From positions 1 to 64,000 of the forward strand of contig JAFXXH010000073.1 in NCBI GenBank assembly GCA_017542425.1: 64,000 nt of DNA, written 5' to 3'. The notes beneath the pieces were generated by a model. That model was not told the DNA's origin. It ran no database searches and saw nothing but the letters and a program-made list of their open reading frames with translations. Made by a program: the position numbers and the translations under genes. The DNA comes from Oscillospiraceae bacterium. GTDB lineage: Bacteria > Bacillota > Clostridia > Oscillospirales > Oscillospiraceae. The stretch's first letter is position 1. The number at the start of each line of letters is the position of its first letter. This document shows positions 34,325 to 43,054 of this stretch, piece after piece.

Positions 34325-34483
34325 ATGAAGGACGCTCAGCTTTGGCAGATGTTTCAGAAGACTGGGGACCCGATGGACTATCTGCGCTACCGGGCACAGC
34401 AGTCCGGCGGCGCAGCGCGGGAGACAAAGCCCGGTACGGAACGGCAGAAGCCCCCGCCCACCGGGGCGGAGGCGCAGATGTGA
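34325..34483 (+). CDS. yqzL: YqzL family small protein
   Basis: A 52-residue protein between era and recO, the same place yqzL has in B. subtilis. The N-terminal core LWQMFQKTGDPMDYLRYR fits the YqzL pattern (W-x-x-F-x-x-TG-x-x-x-x-YL). The rest is Pro/Gln/Gly-rich and longer than in Bacillus. AAGGACGGGG precedes the ATG. It ends 3 nt before recO. Its function is unknown throughout the family. Confidence 0.75.
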   Translation: MKDAQLWQMFQKTGDPMDYLRYRAQQSGGAARETKPGTERQKPPPTGAEAQM

Positions 34484-34486
34484 ACG

Positions 34487-35263
34487 ATGTATGTGACGAC
34501 GAAAGCGCTGGTGCTGCGCGAGGTAAAATACAAGGACGCGGACAAGATCCTCACGGTGCTGACCCCCGGGGAGGGCAAGCTGACCGTCCGGGCCAGGGGG
34601 GCGCTGCGGAAAGGCTGCAAGTACGGAGCGGCGGCCCAGCAGCTCTGTTACAGTGAGATGACCCTGTTCGGCAACGCGGGCCGCTGGAGCCTGAACGAGG
34701 CGGGGACGCTGGAACAGTTTCTGCCCCTGCGCGCCGACCTGGGCCTGCTGGCCCTGGGGAGCTATTTCGCCGAACTGCTGGAGACCGTCAGCGACATGGA
34801 CGAGCCGGACCCGGCCCTGCTGCAATTGGGCCTGAACAGCCTCTACGCCCTGGGGACGGGGAAGTGGACGCCGGAGCACGTCAAGGCGGTGTTCGAGCTG
34901 CGGCTGCTGAGCCTTGCCGGCTTCCGGCCCAGGCTGGAGACTTGTCCGGTCTGCGGAAAAGAGCCGGAGGAGGCGCTGTTCTCCTTAAACGGCGGCGTCC
35001 TCCACTGTCGGGGCTGCCCCCCGGGGACGGCGGGTGTCTCCCTGCCCCTGGGCCGGGAGACCCTGGCGGCGCTGCGCTATCTTCTGGGGGCCGAGCCGAA
35101 ACGCATCTTTTCGTTCCGCGTTTCCCCGGAAACGGAACGGGAGCTGGGCGCGCTGGCGGAGGCCTATCTGAGGGCGCAGCTGGAGCGGGGCTTCGGCTCC
35201 CTGGACTATTGGAAGCTGGTGGCGCGCACCGGCAAGGCAAAACAGGAGACAAAGGGTACTTAG
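34487..35263 (+). CDS. recO: DNA repair protein RecO
   Basis: A 258-residue protein that loads RecA on gapped DNA with RecF/RecR. The N-terminal OB fold begins TTKALVLREVKYKDADKILTVLTPGEGKLTVRARGALRK. The C-terminal helical domain carries a four-Cys zinc finger, CPVC then CRGC about 24 residues on. It stops 1 nt before mutS2, so the two repair genes are coupled. Confidence 0.95.
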   Translation: MYVTTKALVLREVKYKDADKILTVLTPGEGKLTVRARGALRKGCKYGAAAQQLCYSEMTLFGNAGRWSLNEAGTLEQFLPLRADLGLLALGSYFAELLETVSDMDEPDPALLQLGLNSLYALGTGKWTPEHVKAVFELRLLSLAGFRPRLETCPVCGKEPEEALFSLNGGVLHCRGCPPGTAGVSLPLGRETLAALRYLLGAEPKRIFSFRVSPETERELGALAEAYLRAQLERGFGSLDYWKLVARTGKAKQETKGT

Positions 35264-35264
35264 C

Positions 35265-37643
35265 ATGGACAGATATGAAAAATCGCTCCAGACGCTGGAG
35301 CTTCCGGCGGTGCTGGAGCTGCTGGCCGGGCAGGCCAGCGGGGAGGCGGCCAAGGCCGCCTGCCGCGCCATCCGCCCGGCGGAGATGGAATACGACGTGA
35401 GGAAGCGCCTGGGGGAGACCAGCGCGGCCAAAGCCATGATGGTGCTGCGCGGCGCGCCGGGCTTTTCCGGCGTCCGGGACGTGCGCGGGGCCCTGGCGCG
35501 GGCGGACATGGGCGGCGTCCTGAACACCCGGGAGCTGCTGCAGATCGCCTCCACCCTCCAGTGCGCCCGGACGGTCCGGGCCTACGGCGAGGGGGACGAG
35601 AGCGGCCGGAGCGAGCTGGGGGTCTACTTCCACGGCCTGAGCCCCAACCGCTATCTGGAGGAGAAGATCAGCACCTCCATTCTGGGCGAGGACGAACTGG
35701 CGGACACGGCCAGCGGCGACCTGGCGGACATCCGCCGGAAGCTGCGGGTGGCCTCGGCCAAAGTCCGGGAAGCCCTGCAGAAGATTATCAGCTCCCCCGG
35801 CTACGCCAAGGCCCTGCAGGAGCCCATCATCACCACCCGCTCGGACCGCTTCGTGGTGCCGGTGAAGGCGGAGCAGCGCTCCGCCGTGCCCGGCCTGGTC
35901 CACGACGTGTCCGCCTCCGGGGCCACGGTATTCATCGAGCCCATGGCGGCGGTGAAGGCCAACAACGACATCCGGGAGCTGCGGGCCAAGGAAAAGCTGG
36001 AGATCGAGCGCATCCTGGCGGAACTCAGCGCCGAGTGCGCCTCCTTCCGGGAGGGCATCGAGCGGGACTTCGCCATTCTGACGGAGCTGGATGTGATCTT
36101 CGCAAAGGCGAAGCTGAGCTACAACATGGACGCGGACGAGCCGGAACTGAGCGAGCGGGAACTGCGCCTGCGCCGGGCGCGGCATCCCCTGCTGCCCAAG
36201 GGCAGCGCCGTGCCCATCGACGTGGTGCTGGGGGGCGACTTTGACAGCCTGGTCATCACCGGCCCCAACACCGGCGGCAAGACCGTGAGCATCAAGACCA
36301 TGGGCCTGCTCAGTGTCATGGCCCTCTGCGGGCTGCACATCCCGGCCGCCGACGGCAGCTGTGTCCCCCTCTACCGCAAGGTGCTGGCCGACATCGGCGA
36401 CGAGCAGAGCATCGAACAGAATCTCTCCACCTTCTCCGCCCACATGACCAACATCGTGGAGATTCTGGCCGAGTGCGGCGAGGGGACGCTGCTGCTCTTC
36501 GACGAGCTGGGCGCGGGCACGGACCCCACCGAGGGTGCGGCCCTGGCCATCGCCATCATCGAGCGGGCGCGGGCCATGGGCGCGTCGGTGGCCGCCACCA
36601 CCCACTACGCGGAGCTGAAGGTCTACGCCACCACCCAGAAGGGGGTACAGAACGCCTGCTGCGAGTTCGACGTGGAGACCCTGCGCCCCACCTACCGGCT
36701 GCTGCTGGGCATCCCCGGCAAGTCCAACGCCTTTGCCATCTCCCGCCGCCTGGGGCTGCCGGAGGACATCATCGCCGACGCCCGCAGCCGGGTGAGCACG
36801 GCCAGCGCCAGCATGGAAGAGGTGCTGGAGAAGCTGGAGTACCAGCGCCAGCTGCTGGAGCGGGACCGGCTGGAGGAATCCAAAAAGCGCCGGGAGGCGG
36901 AGGAGAGCGCGAAAAAAGCCGCCCAGCTCCGGGCGGAGCTGGAGGTCCGCTACGAAAAGGCGGACGAAAAGGCCCGGCGGGAGGCCCAGCGCATCCTGGA
37001 CGACGCCCGCCGCCAGGCGGAGGCGGTGTTCGACGAGCTGGACCGCATCCGCAAGCTGGAGGCGAAAAACGAGGACCACCGGGAGGTCAACGAGCTGCGG
37101 GCCGCCCTGCGCCGGGGCATGAACGAGGCCGACGAGCGCCTGGCGGCGGCCACCGCCCACGGCCTGCCCCAGCCGGAGCAGCGCAGCGCCCGCCCGGCCA
37201 AAGCCGGGGACACGGTGCGCATCAAGTCCATGGGCGTCACCGCCACGGTCATCTCCGCCGCCCCGGACGGCTCCCTGCAGCTCCAGGCGGGCATCATGAA
37301 AGTGAACGCCAAACAGGACGAGGTGGTGCTGCTGAACGAGTCCGCCGCCGAGCGCAAGCCCGGCGTCAGCCGCCCCAGCGCCACGCTCCGTTCATCCTCC
37401 CTCTCCCCGGAGATCGACCTGCGGGGCATGATGAGCGACGAAGCGGTGCTCTCGGCGGAGCGCTACCTGGACGCGGCGGTGATGGCCAAGCTGAAACAGG
37501 TCACCATCATCCACGGCAAGGGCACCGGCGCCCTGCGCACGGCGGTACAGGCCATGCTGAAAAAGAACCGCCTGGTCAAGTCCTACCGCCTGGGCGTCTA
37601 CGGCGAGGGGGAGACGGGCGTCACCATCGTGGAGCTGAAATGA
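35265..37643 (+). CDS. mutS2: Endonuclease MutS2
   Basis: A 792-residue MutS homologue of the MutS2/RqcU type. It lacks the mismatch-recognition domain I. The ATPase has Walker A TGPNTGGKTVS and Walker B LLLFDELGAGTDP. A long coiled coil (about 515-640) is followed by a KOW-like stretch and the C-terminal Smr nuclease domain (EIDLRGMMSDEAV; IIHGKGTGALR). MutS2 suppresses recombination and, in Bacillus, splits collided ribosomes. No clear terminator follows before the HPr-like gene, whose own promoter is 160 nt downstream. Confidence 0.95.
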   Translation: MDRYEKSLQTLELPAVLELLAGQASGEAAKAACRAIRPAEMEYDVRKRLGETSAAKAMMVLRGAPGFSGVRDVRGALARADMGGVLNTRELLQIASTLQCARTVRAYGEGDESGRSELGVYFHGLSPNRYLEEKISTSILGEDELADTASGDLADIRRKLRVASAKVREALQKIISSPGYAKALQEPIITTRSDRFVVPVKAEQRSAVPGLVHDVSASGATVFIEPMAAVKANNDIRELRAKEKLEIERILAELSAECASFREGIERDFAILTELDVIFAKAKLSYNMDADEPELSERELRLRRARHPLLPKGSAVPIDVVLGGDFDSLVITGPNTGGKTVSIKTMGLLSVMALCGLHIPAADGSCVPLYRKVLADIGDEQSIEQNLSTFSAHMTNIVEILAECGEGTLLLFDELGAGTDPTEGAALAIAIIERARAMGASVAATTHYAELKVYATTQKGVQNACCEFDVETLRPTYRLLLGIPGKSNAFAISRRLGLPEDIIADARSRVSTASASMEEVLEKLEYQRQLLERDRLEESKKRREAEESAKKAAQLRAELEVRYEKADEKARREAQRILDDARRQAEAVFDELDRIRKLEAKNEDHREVNELRAALRRGMNEADERLAAATAHGLPQPEQRSARPAKAGDTVRIKSMGVTATVISAAPDGSLQLQAGIMKVNAKQDEVVLLNESAAERKPGVSRPSATLRSSSLSPEIDLRGMMSDEAVLSAERYLDAAVMAKLKQVTIIHGKGTGALRTAVQAMLKKNRLVKSYRLGVYGEGETGVTIVELK

Positions 37644-37804
37644 GGCACTTTTGAGCTGCCATCTGAATGGGAATGGGAGCGAAAAATCTGCCTTCTGGCG
37701 ACAGCCCGTTTCCCGGCATACGAGGACCGATTCAGAAAAAACGCACAGCCCCGGCCCCAGGCTTCGGAAGGCTTCTGTCAGAAACGACAAAACACAAAAA
37801 ACAA

Positions 37805-37833
37805 TTGACGGAAAGCAAAAGTTTTGGTATGAT
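37805..37833 (+). promoter_or_regulatory. Promoter of the HPr-like gene
   Basis: TTGACG (37805-37810) and TATGAT (37828-37833) are 17 bp apart in an AT-rich stretch, 37 bp before the start codon. Confidence 0.8.
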
Positions 37834-37869
37834 ATCTGCGTAATTCCTATGGAAGGGTAGGGGTAGATC

Positions 37870-38133
37870 ATGGTCGTCAAACGCATCACCATCAAAAATC
37901 CGGTGGGTCTCTATGCCAGACCTGCGACCTTTTTCATTCAGAATGCCAACGACTTCAGCTGCAGCATCTGGGTGGAGAAGGAGAACCGCAAGGTCAACGC
38001 CAAGAGTCTGCTGGGCGTCCTGTCCCTCGGCATCGTCTGCGGTACGGAGATCACGCTCTATGCTGACGGCGCGGATGAGCAGCAGGCGGTGGAGGCTCTG
38101 GCCGCGCTGGTGAACAGCGATCTCGGTGCATGA
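37870..38133 (+). CDS. HPr-like protein with Tyr in place of the phosphorylatable His15 (Crh-like)
   Basis: An 87-residue HPr-fold protein. The active-site loop reads GLYARPAT, so residue 15 is Tyr instead of the His that takes phosphate from enzyme I. Ser46, the HPr kinase site, is kept in the context NAKSLLGVLSLGI. Loss of His15 with retained Ser46 is the hallmark of Crh, the regulatory HPr paralogue of Bacillus (Gln15). A role in carbon catabolite control with CcpA rather than sugar transport is likely. It is monocistronic, with its own promoter and terminator. Confidence 0.88.
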   Translation: MVVKRITIKNPVGLYARPATFFIQNANDFSCSIWVEKENRKVNAKSLLGVLSLGIVCGTEITLYADGADEQQAVEALAALVNSDLGA

Positions 38134-38162
38134 GCGTACACAGCGATTTCGTCCGATCGAAC

Positions 38163-38194
38163 GGGACGTGTAGGCACACTACACGTCCCATTTT
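38163..38194 (+). terminator. Intrinsic terminator after the HPr-like gene
   Basis: An 11-bp perfect stem (arms 38163-38173 and 38179-38189) with a 5-nt loop and the tail ATTTTC. Confidence 0.85.
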
Positions 38195-38230
38195 CATCCC
38201 CCGGCCTGGCCGGGGAGCGGGGAGGGGAGC

Positions 38231-40054
38231 ATGGCCAATCTGGAGCCGCTGCTGAAAAAGGCCAACCAGCTCCCGCTGCTGCCCGGCGTCTATCTGATGC
38301 GCGACGCGGCGGGGGAGATCATCTATGTGGGCAAGGCCAAGCGCCTGAAAAACCGGGTCAGCAGCTATTTCCACGGGGAGCATCTGCCCAAAGTGGCGGC
38401 CATGGCGGAGAAGGTTGCGGACTTCGAGGTGGTGGTGGTCAACTCCGAGTTCGAGGCCCTGGTGTTGGAAAACGCCCTGATCAAGCGCCACCAGCCCCAC
38501 TACAACATCCTACTGAAGGACGACAAGGGCTACCCCTTCGTGCGCGTGGACCTGCGGGAGGCCTATCCGCGCTTTTCCGTGGTGAACCGGGTAAAGGACG
38601 ACGGGGCACGCTATTTCGGCCCCTTCGGGGGGCGGAGCGCCACCTTCGACATCCTCACCGCCCTGCGCAAGGCCCTGCTGCTGCCCACCTGCTCCCGCCG
38701 CTTCCCCCGGGACGTGGGGCGGGAGCGGCCCTGTCTGCAATACCACCTGGGGGCCTGCGCCGGCTGGTGCCGCAGCGAGGCGGACCCGGCGGCCTACAAA
38801 AAGAGCGTGGACCAGGCGGTGCTGGTGCTCTCCGGCCGGACGGCGGAGCTGAAAGCCGAGCTGACGGCCCAGATGGAGCGGGCCGCCGAGGACCTGCGCT
38901 TCGAGGCTGCGGCGGCGGCCCGGGACCGGCTGCGGGCCATGGACCAGCTGGGCAACCGGCAGAAGGTCATCGCCACCGCCTTTGCGGACACGGACGCGGT
39001 GGGCTTTTTCCGGGGGGCCAAGACCGGCTTTGCCGTGCTCCACTACGCCGACGGCGGCCTGGTGGACAAGGAATTTGAGCTGCTGGATGAGCCATTGGAA
39101 TGTGACAGCGAGGCGGTGAGCCGCCTGGTGCTGCAATTCTACACCCGCCGGGGCGCCTGGCCCCGTACCGTGCTGCTGCCCCTGGAGCTGGAGGACCGGG
39201 AGGACCTGGAACAGCTTCTGACGGAACAGGCGGGGCGCCGGGTCAGGCTGGAAACGCCAAAGCGCGGGGACAAGGCCAGCCTGACGGAGACGGCCTGCCT
39301 GAACGCAAGGGAGGAGGTCCAGCGGGCCACCACCCAGACCGAGCGGAGGAACAAGACCCTGGAGTGGCTCCGGCGAACCCTGGAGCTACCCACTGCGCCG
39401 AGGCGCATCGAGGCTTACGATATCTCCAACACGGGAGATTTTGGCATCGTGGCGGGCATGGTGGTCTTCGTCGGGGGCAAGCCCCTCAAGCGGGACTACC
39501 GCCGCTTCAAGATGAAGACGGTGGAGGGCGCGGACGACTACGCCAGCATGTACGAGACCCTGAGCCGCCGCTTCGCCCGGGCCGTGGAGGGGGACGAGAA
39601 ATTTGCCGAGATCCCGGACCTGCTGCTCATCGACGGGGGCGTCACCCACGCCCGGACGGCGGAGCGGGCACTGGCGGACCTGGGGCTGACGCTTCCGGTG
39701 TTCGGCATGGTGAAGGACGAGCACCACCGCACCCGCGCCCTGGTCACCGCCGACGGGCGGGAGATCGGCATTGTGGGCAATCAGGCGGTCTTCTCCTTCA
39801 TCGGGACCATCCAGGAGGAGGTCCACCGCTACGCCATCGCCTACCACCGCAGCCTCCGGTCCGGGACCATCGCCTCGGCGCTGGACGCCATACCCGGGGT
39901 GGGGGAGGTCCGCCGGAACGCCCTGCTGCGGCGTTTCAAGAGTTTGAAAGCCATCCGCGCCGCCGGCGTGGAGGAGCTGGCCGAGGCGGTGCCGAGAAGC
40001 ACGGCCCAGGCGGTGTACGACTATTTTCACGGGCAGGAGGACAGCCAGGCATGA
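38231..40054 (+). CDS. uvrC: Excinuclease ABC subunit UvrC
   Basis: A 607-residue nuclease that makes both incisions in nucleotide excision repair. It has the N-terminal GIY-YIG domain (GVYLMRDAAGEIIYVGKAKRLKNRVSSYF), a UVR motif near residues 205-235, the RNase H-like domain starting EAYDISNTGDFGIVAGMVVF, and a C-terminal helix-hairpin-helix region (ALDAIPGVGEVRRNALLRRFKSLKAIRAAGVEELAEAV). A GGGGAGGGGAG site precedes the ATG. It overlaps rsmD by 4 nt. I see no sigma-A promoter between the upstream terminator and the gene. Confidence 0.96.
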   Translation: MANLEPLLKKANQLPLLPGVYLMRDAAGEIIYVGKAKRLKNRVSSYFHGEHLPKVAAMAEKVADFEVVVVNSEFEALVLENALIKRHQPHYNILLKDDKGYPFVRVDLREAYPRFSVVNRVKDDGARYFGPFGGRSATFDILTALRKALLLPTCSRRFPRDVGRERPCLQYHLGACAGWCRSEADPAAYKKSVDQAVLVLSGRTAELKAELTAQMERAAEDLRFEAAAAARDRLRAMDQLGNRQKVIATAFADTDAVGFFRGAKTGFAVLHYADGGLVDKEFELLDEPLECDSEAVSRLVLQFYTRRGAWPRTVLLPLELEDREDLEQLLTEQAGRRVRLETPKRGDKASLTETACLNAREEVQRATTQTERRNKTLEWLRRTLELPTAPRRIEAYDISNTGDFGIVAGMVVFVGGKPLKRDYRRFKMKTVEGADDYASMYETLSRRFARAVEGDEKFAEIPDLLLIDGGVTHARTAERALADLGLTLPVFGMVKDEHHRTRALVTADGREIGIVGNQAVFSFIGTIQEEVHRYAIAYHRSLRSGTIASALDAIPGVGEVRRNALLRRFKSLKAIRAAGVEELAEAVPRSTAQAVYDYFHGQEDSQA

Positions 40055-40587
40055 GAGTCATCACAGGCAAGGCCCGGGGCCGGAAACTCCGGGAACCTGC
40101 GGGCATGGACATCCGCCCCACCACGGACCAGGTGAAGGAGGCCATGTTCAACATTTGCCAGTTCGACCTGGAAGGGCGGCGGGTGCTGGATCTGTTCGGC
40201 GGCACCGGCCAGCTGGGCATCGAGGCGGCCAGCCGGGGGGCGTCGGAGGTGACGGTGGTGGACCAGAGCCGGGAGGCCCTGGCCCTGATCCGGGAGAACG
40301 TGCGCCGCGCCGGACTGTCGGTGCAGGTGCGCCAGAGCGAGGCCCTGAGCTTCCTGGCAAGCTGCGGCAGCTACGACCTGATCTTCCTGGACCCGCCCTA
40401 TGACAGCGAACTTGCAAAAAACGCGCTGTTTCGCGTGAAAACCTTTGACAAACTGACCAAAGGTGGTATAATCATCTGTGAATCACGCGCAGAGACGGTC
40501 CTGCCGGAGCTGGAGGCTCCATACCGCAAGCTGCGGGAGTACCGTTACGGGCGTGTCAAGCTGACAACCTACACAAAGGATGCGTGA
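40051..40587 (+). CDS. rsmD: 16S rRNA (guanine966-N2)-methyltransferase RsmD
   Basis: A 178-residue SAM-dependent methyltransferase. It has the N-terminal RVITGKARGRKLREPAGMDIRPTTDQVKEAMFNI signature of RsmD, motif I VLDLFGGTGQLGIEAASRGA, and the catalytic DPPY motif IFLDPPYD. It acts on G966 of 16S rRNA in E. coli numbering. It is coupled to uvrC by an ATGA overlap and followed 3 nt later by coaD, the usual clostridial rsmD-coaD pair. Confidence 0.95.
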   Translation: MRVITGKARGRKLREPAGMDIRPTTDQVKEAMFNICQFDLEGRRVLDLFGGTGQLGIEAASRGASEVTVVDQSREALALIRENVRRAGLSVQVRQSEALSFLASCGSYDLIFLDPPYDSELAKNALFRVKTFDKLTKGGIIICESRAETVLPELEAPYRKLREYRYGRVKLTTYTKDA

Positions 40588-40590
40588 GAG

Positions 40591-41094
40591 ATGACGACTG
40601 CGATTTGTCCGGGCAGCTTTGATCCCATCACTTTGGGACACCTGAACATCATCCGCCGCGCCAGCCAGATCTTTGACCGGGTCGTGGTCTGCGTGACGGT
40701 CAACAGCAGCAAAAAATCCCCCCTGTTCCGCCTGGAAGAGCGCATGGAGCTGATCCGGCGGGTGGTGGCCCACCTGCCCAACGTCTCCGTGGACTGCTCC
40801 GACCGACTTCTTGCGGACTATGCCAGACAGTTTGAAGGGGCGGTGCTGGTGAAGGGGCTGCGGGCGGTCTCCGACTACGAGAGCGAGGCCCAGATGGCCC
40901 TCATCAACCAGACCGTCAACCCCCAGCTGGAGACCCTGTTCCTGACCAGCAGCGCGAAATACACCTACATCAGCTCTTCCGTGGTGAAGGAAATGGCCCG
41001 CTACGGCGCGGATCTGCGGCCCTTTGTCCCGGCGGAGATTCTGCGTGACGTGGAGGAAAAAATAAAACAACAGGAGGTTTCGGGGAATGGATAA
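40591..41094 (+). CDS. coaD: Phosphopantetheine adenylyltransferase
   Basis: A 167-residue nucleotidyltransferase that makes dephospho-CoA from 4'-phosphopantetheine and ATP, the fourth step of CoA synthesis. The HxGH-class motif is PGSFDPITLGHLNII, and the second signature is the conserved YISSSVVKEMARYG. The length is normal. Its last 8 nt overlap the next gene. Confidence 0.97.
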   Translation: MTTAICPGSFDPITLGHLNIIRRASQIFDRVVVCVTVNSSKKSPLFRLEERMELIRRVVAHLPNVSVDCSDRLLADYARQFEGAVLVKGLRAVSDYESEAQMALINQTVNPQLETLFLTSSAKYTYISSSVVKEMARYGADLRPFVPAEILRDVEEKIKQQEVSGNG

Positions 41095-41596
41095 CGATGT
41101 GCTGGAGCTGATCGAAATGCTCTATACGATGGTCACAGAGGCCTGGGGCGTCCCGCTGGGCAACGAAAAGTGCATCGTGGAGCGGGACAAGGTGCTGAAC
41201 CTGCTGGACGAGATCCGGGCGCGGCTGCCGTCTGAGTTCTCCGAGGCCCGCCGCCTGGTGGGCACCCGGGACGAGATGATCAGCTCCGCCAAGCGGGAGG
41301 CCGACGCCATCCGCCGCGCCGCCGAAGAGCGCAGCGCCGAGCTGGTGGAGCAGCAGGAGATCGTCCGCGCCGCCCGCAACCGCAGCAACGAACTGCTGAC
41401 CACCGCCGAGACCCGCGCCCGGGAGCTCTACCGCGTGGCCAACGACTACGTGGACGACGCCCTCAAGCGCACGGAGGAGGCCATCACCGCCGCCCTGAAC
41501 GAGGTCAGCAAGTCCCGCGCAAGCTTCCGCAGCGCCGCCGGCGTCAACAAGCCCGCCCAAAACGAACGCGCCCGGAATATCAACATCGAGACCTGA
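41087..41596 (+). CDS. Coiled-coil protein, DivIVA/ATP-synthase-b-like
   Basis: A 169-residue, strongly helical and charged protein with no membrane segment. After an N-terminal ~50 residues (LIEMLYTMVTEAWGVPLGNEKCIVERDKVLNLLDEIRARLPSEF), the sequence from about 60 to 145 is heptad-like (EMISSAKREADAIRRAAEERSAELVEQQEI). Such proteins next to coaD in clostridia are often annotated as ATPases, but I see no P-loop, so that name would be misleading. A scaffold role is possible; function is not known. It closes the uvrC-rsmD-coaD unit. Confidence 0.72.
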   Translation: MDNDVLELIEMLYTMVTEAWGVPLGNEKCIVERDKVLNLLDEIRARLPSEFSEARRLVGTRDEMISSAKREADAIRRAAEERSAELVEQQEIVRAARNRSNELLTTAETRARELYRVANDYVDDALKRTEEAITAALNEVSKSRASFRSAAGVNKPAQNERARNINIET

Positions 41597-41610
41597 ACGG
41601 ATATGAAACT

Positions 41611-41653
41611 ATGACGGCTCCTTTGAGAAACGCCTCAAAGGAGCCGTCATTTG
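41611..41653 (+). terminator. Intrinsic terminator after the uvrC-coaD operon
   Basis: A 17-bp perfect stem (arms 41611-41627 and 41634-41650) with a 6-nt loop, followed by TTG. The stem is strong but the T run is minimal; it lies between convergent operons. Confidence 0.75.
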
Positions 41654-41677
41654 TACGGGCCAATGTCCCCAAATCCT

Positions 41678-41752
41678 GTAGGGCGCGCCGACCCGGCGCG
41701 CCGCCTGCAACGCCGAGATAACGCCAAATCTCCGGCGAATCCGCAGCCGCCT
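41678..41752 (+). repeat. Dispersed palindromic repeat copy
   Basis: GTAGGG start, a perfect GCGCGCCG/CGGCGCGC palindrome, then CTCCGGCGAATCCGCAGCCGCC, matching the family at 11698 and 58755. It touches the last codons of lgt on the other strand. Confidence 0.8.
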
Positions 41753-42531
41753 CAAGCCCCCGCGCCCGGCGTCCCCTCCCGTCTCCGCGCCCAAAGCAAC
41801 AAGCCCACACTCACAACCAACAGGCCCAAACTGATCCACTGCGAAGTAGACAAGCCCCCGGCCACGCCCCGAATCAGATCCCCACGCAAAAACTCCAGCC
41901 CGAACCGCAGCACCGCATACCCCGCCAGATAGAGATACAGCAGCCGAAACCCCGCGTCGGGCCGGCGTTTCGCATATGCAAGCAAAGCCAGAAACAGCAG
42001 CAGATCCGCCCCCGCCGCCACGATCTGCGCCGGGAACACCGTCCCGGGCACCCCGGCCTCCGCCAGACACACGGCCCCGAAGCCCGCATAGGGAAAGCCA
42101 TAGCAGCAGCCCCCAAAGAGGCAGCCCACGCGCCCAATGGCCTGCCCCAGGGGGATGCAGGGCACAATGGCGTACAGAAAAATGGCATAGTTCCGCTCTT
42201 TCACGATGCGAAAGCCCAGCAGCGTCCCGGCAATGCCGCCGACCAGCCCGCCGTAAAAGACCTGGCCCTCGGCGGTCAGGCAGGAAAAGTCCCCCTGCCG
42301 CAGCTCCGCCCAGGCCCGGGCAGCGTCATAGGAGACCAGGAGATACAAAAGCCGCGCCCCAAGCAGCGCCAGCCCCACGGCGCAGGCGGCGACGAGCAGC
42401 AGCGTGTCCCCGTCCCCGCCCCGTCGGCGCAGCCGAACCCAGGCCAGGGCGCAGCCCACCACCAGGGCCAGAGCCATGAAGGTCCCATAGGCGGGGATGC
42501 GCAGAGAGAAGATGTGAAAATACGGATGCAT
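41752..42531 (-). CDS. lgt: Prolipoprotein diacylglyceryl transferase
   Basis: A 259-residue integral membrane enzyme that moves diacylglycerol from phosphatidylglycerol to the lipobox Cys of prolipoproteins. The N-terminus (HIFSLRIPAYGTFMALALVVG) and the core signature GQAIGRVGCLFGGCCYG are typical of the clostridial branch, where GR-x-GC replaces the GR-x-GN form. Seven membrane segments are plausible. Start: ATG at 42531 after GAGGGAG. A terminator separates it from the two small membrane protein genes upstream. Confidence 0.93.
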   Translation of the reverse strand: MHPYFHIFSLRIPAYGTFMALALVVGCALAWVRLRRRGGDGDTLLLVAACAVGLALLGARLLYLLVSYDAARAWAELRQGDFSCLTAEGQVFYGGLVGGIAGTLLGFRIVKERNYAIFLYAIVPCIPLGQAIGRVGCLFGGCCYGFPYAGFGAVCLAEAGVPGTVFPAQIVAAGADLLLFLALLAYAKRRPDAGFRLLYLYLAGYAVLRFGLEFLRGDLIRGVAGGLSTSQWISLGLLVVSVGLLLWARRREGTPGAGA

Positions 42532-42610
42532 GACGGCAAAAACTCCCTCACATGGAAATGACAGCGCCATGTGCGCCGAAAAAGGCAAGCACAGGCGCTG
42601 AGCGACGCAC

Positions 42611-42657
42611 ATGAAAAGATTGCCAATGCCGCTTCTTGGAGGGCATTGGCAATCTTT
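42611..42657 (-). terminator. Intrinsic terminator after the small membrane protein genes
   Basis: A 16-bp perfect stem (arms 42615-42630 and 42642-42657). Read on the minus strand it is followed by TTTTCATGT. It ends the unit of the two paralogues and separates it from lgt. Confidence 0.85.
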
Positions 42658-42664
42658 CCGAGAT

Positions 42665-42970
42665 TCAGCCGGCGGAAGCGGCGGTCTCCAGCTGGGAGAG
42701 TGCTTCCTGCAGTTCGCCAGATTCGATGGCGCCCTGCACGGCGGCAGCGGCGGCGGCGCAGGCGATGTACAGGACAACGCACAGCACCAGGCCGATGATG
42801 GAGCAAACCAGACCGGCGGTGGCCATGCCCTTCTTCTCGCCCTTCTTCTTGGCCAGGACAGCCAGAACAATGCCGACGACGCCGGCAATCGCGCCGTAGA
42901 TGCCCAGGTAGGGGAAGACAGCGCCGATGACCAGGGAGACAATGCCGAGAACCAATGATGCGACAGCCAT
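42665..42970 (-). CDS. Small DUF4190-like membrane protein (paralogue B)
   Basis: A 101-residue protein with three hydrophobic stretches: ASLVLGIVSLVIGAVFPYLGIYGAIAGVVGIVLAVLA, then the charged loop KKKGEKKG, then MATAGLVCSIIGLVLCVVLYIAC and a soluble tail. The pattern of ASLVLGI near the start and ATAGLVCSIIGL later matches DUF4190-type proteins. AGAGGAG lies 7 nt before the ATG. It is clearly homologous to the gene just upstream (43055-43318). Function unknown. Confidence 0.78.
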   Translation of the reverse strand: MAVASLVLGIVSLVIGAVFPYLGIYGAIAGVVGIVLAVLAKKKGEKKGMATAGLVCSIIGLVLCVVLYIACAAAAAAVQGAIESGELQEALSQLETAASAG

Positions 42971-43054
42971 GATGTTTCTCCTCTCTCAAAATATTTATGT
43001 AAGCAGCCGCAGAGCGCAGACCCCGCGCCTGGATACATACCGGACGGAACCAGC

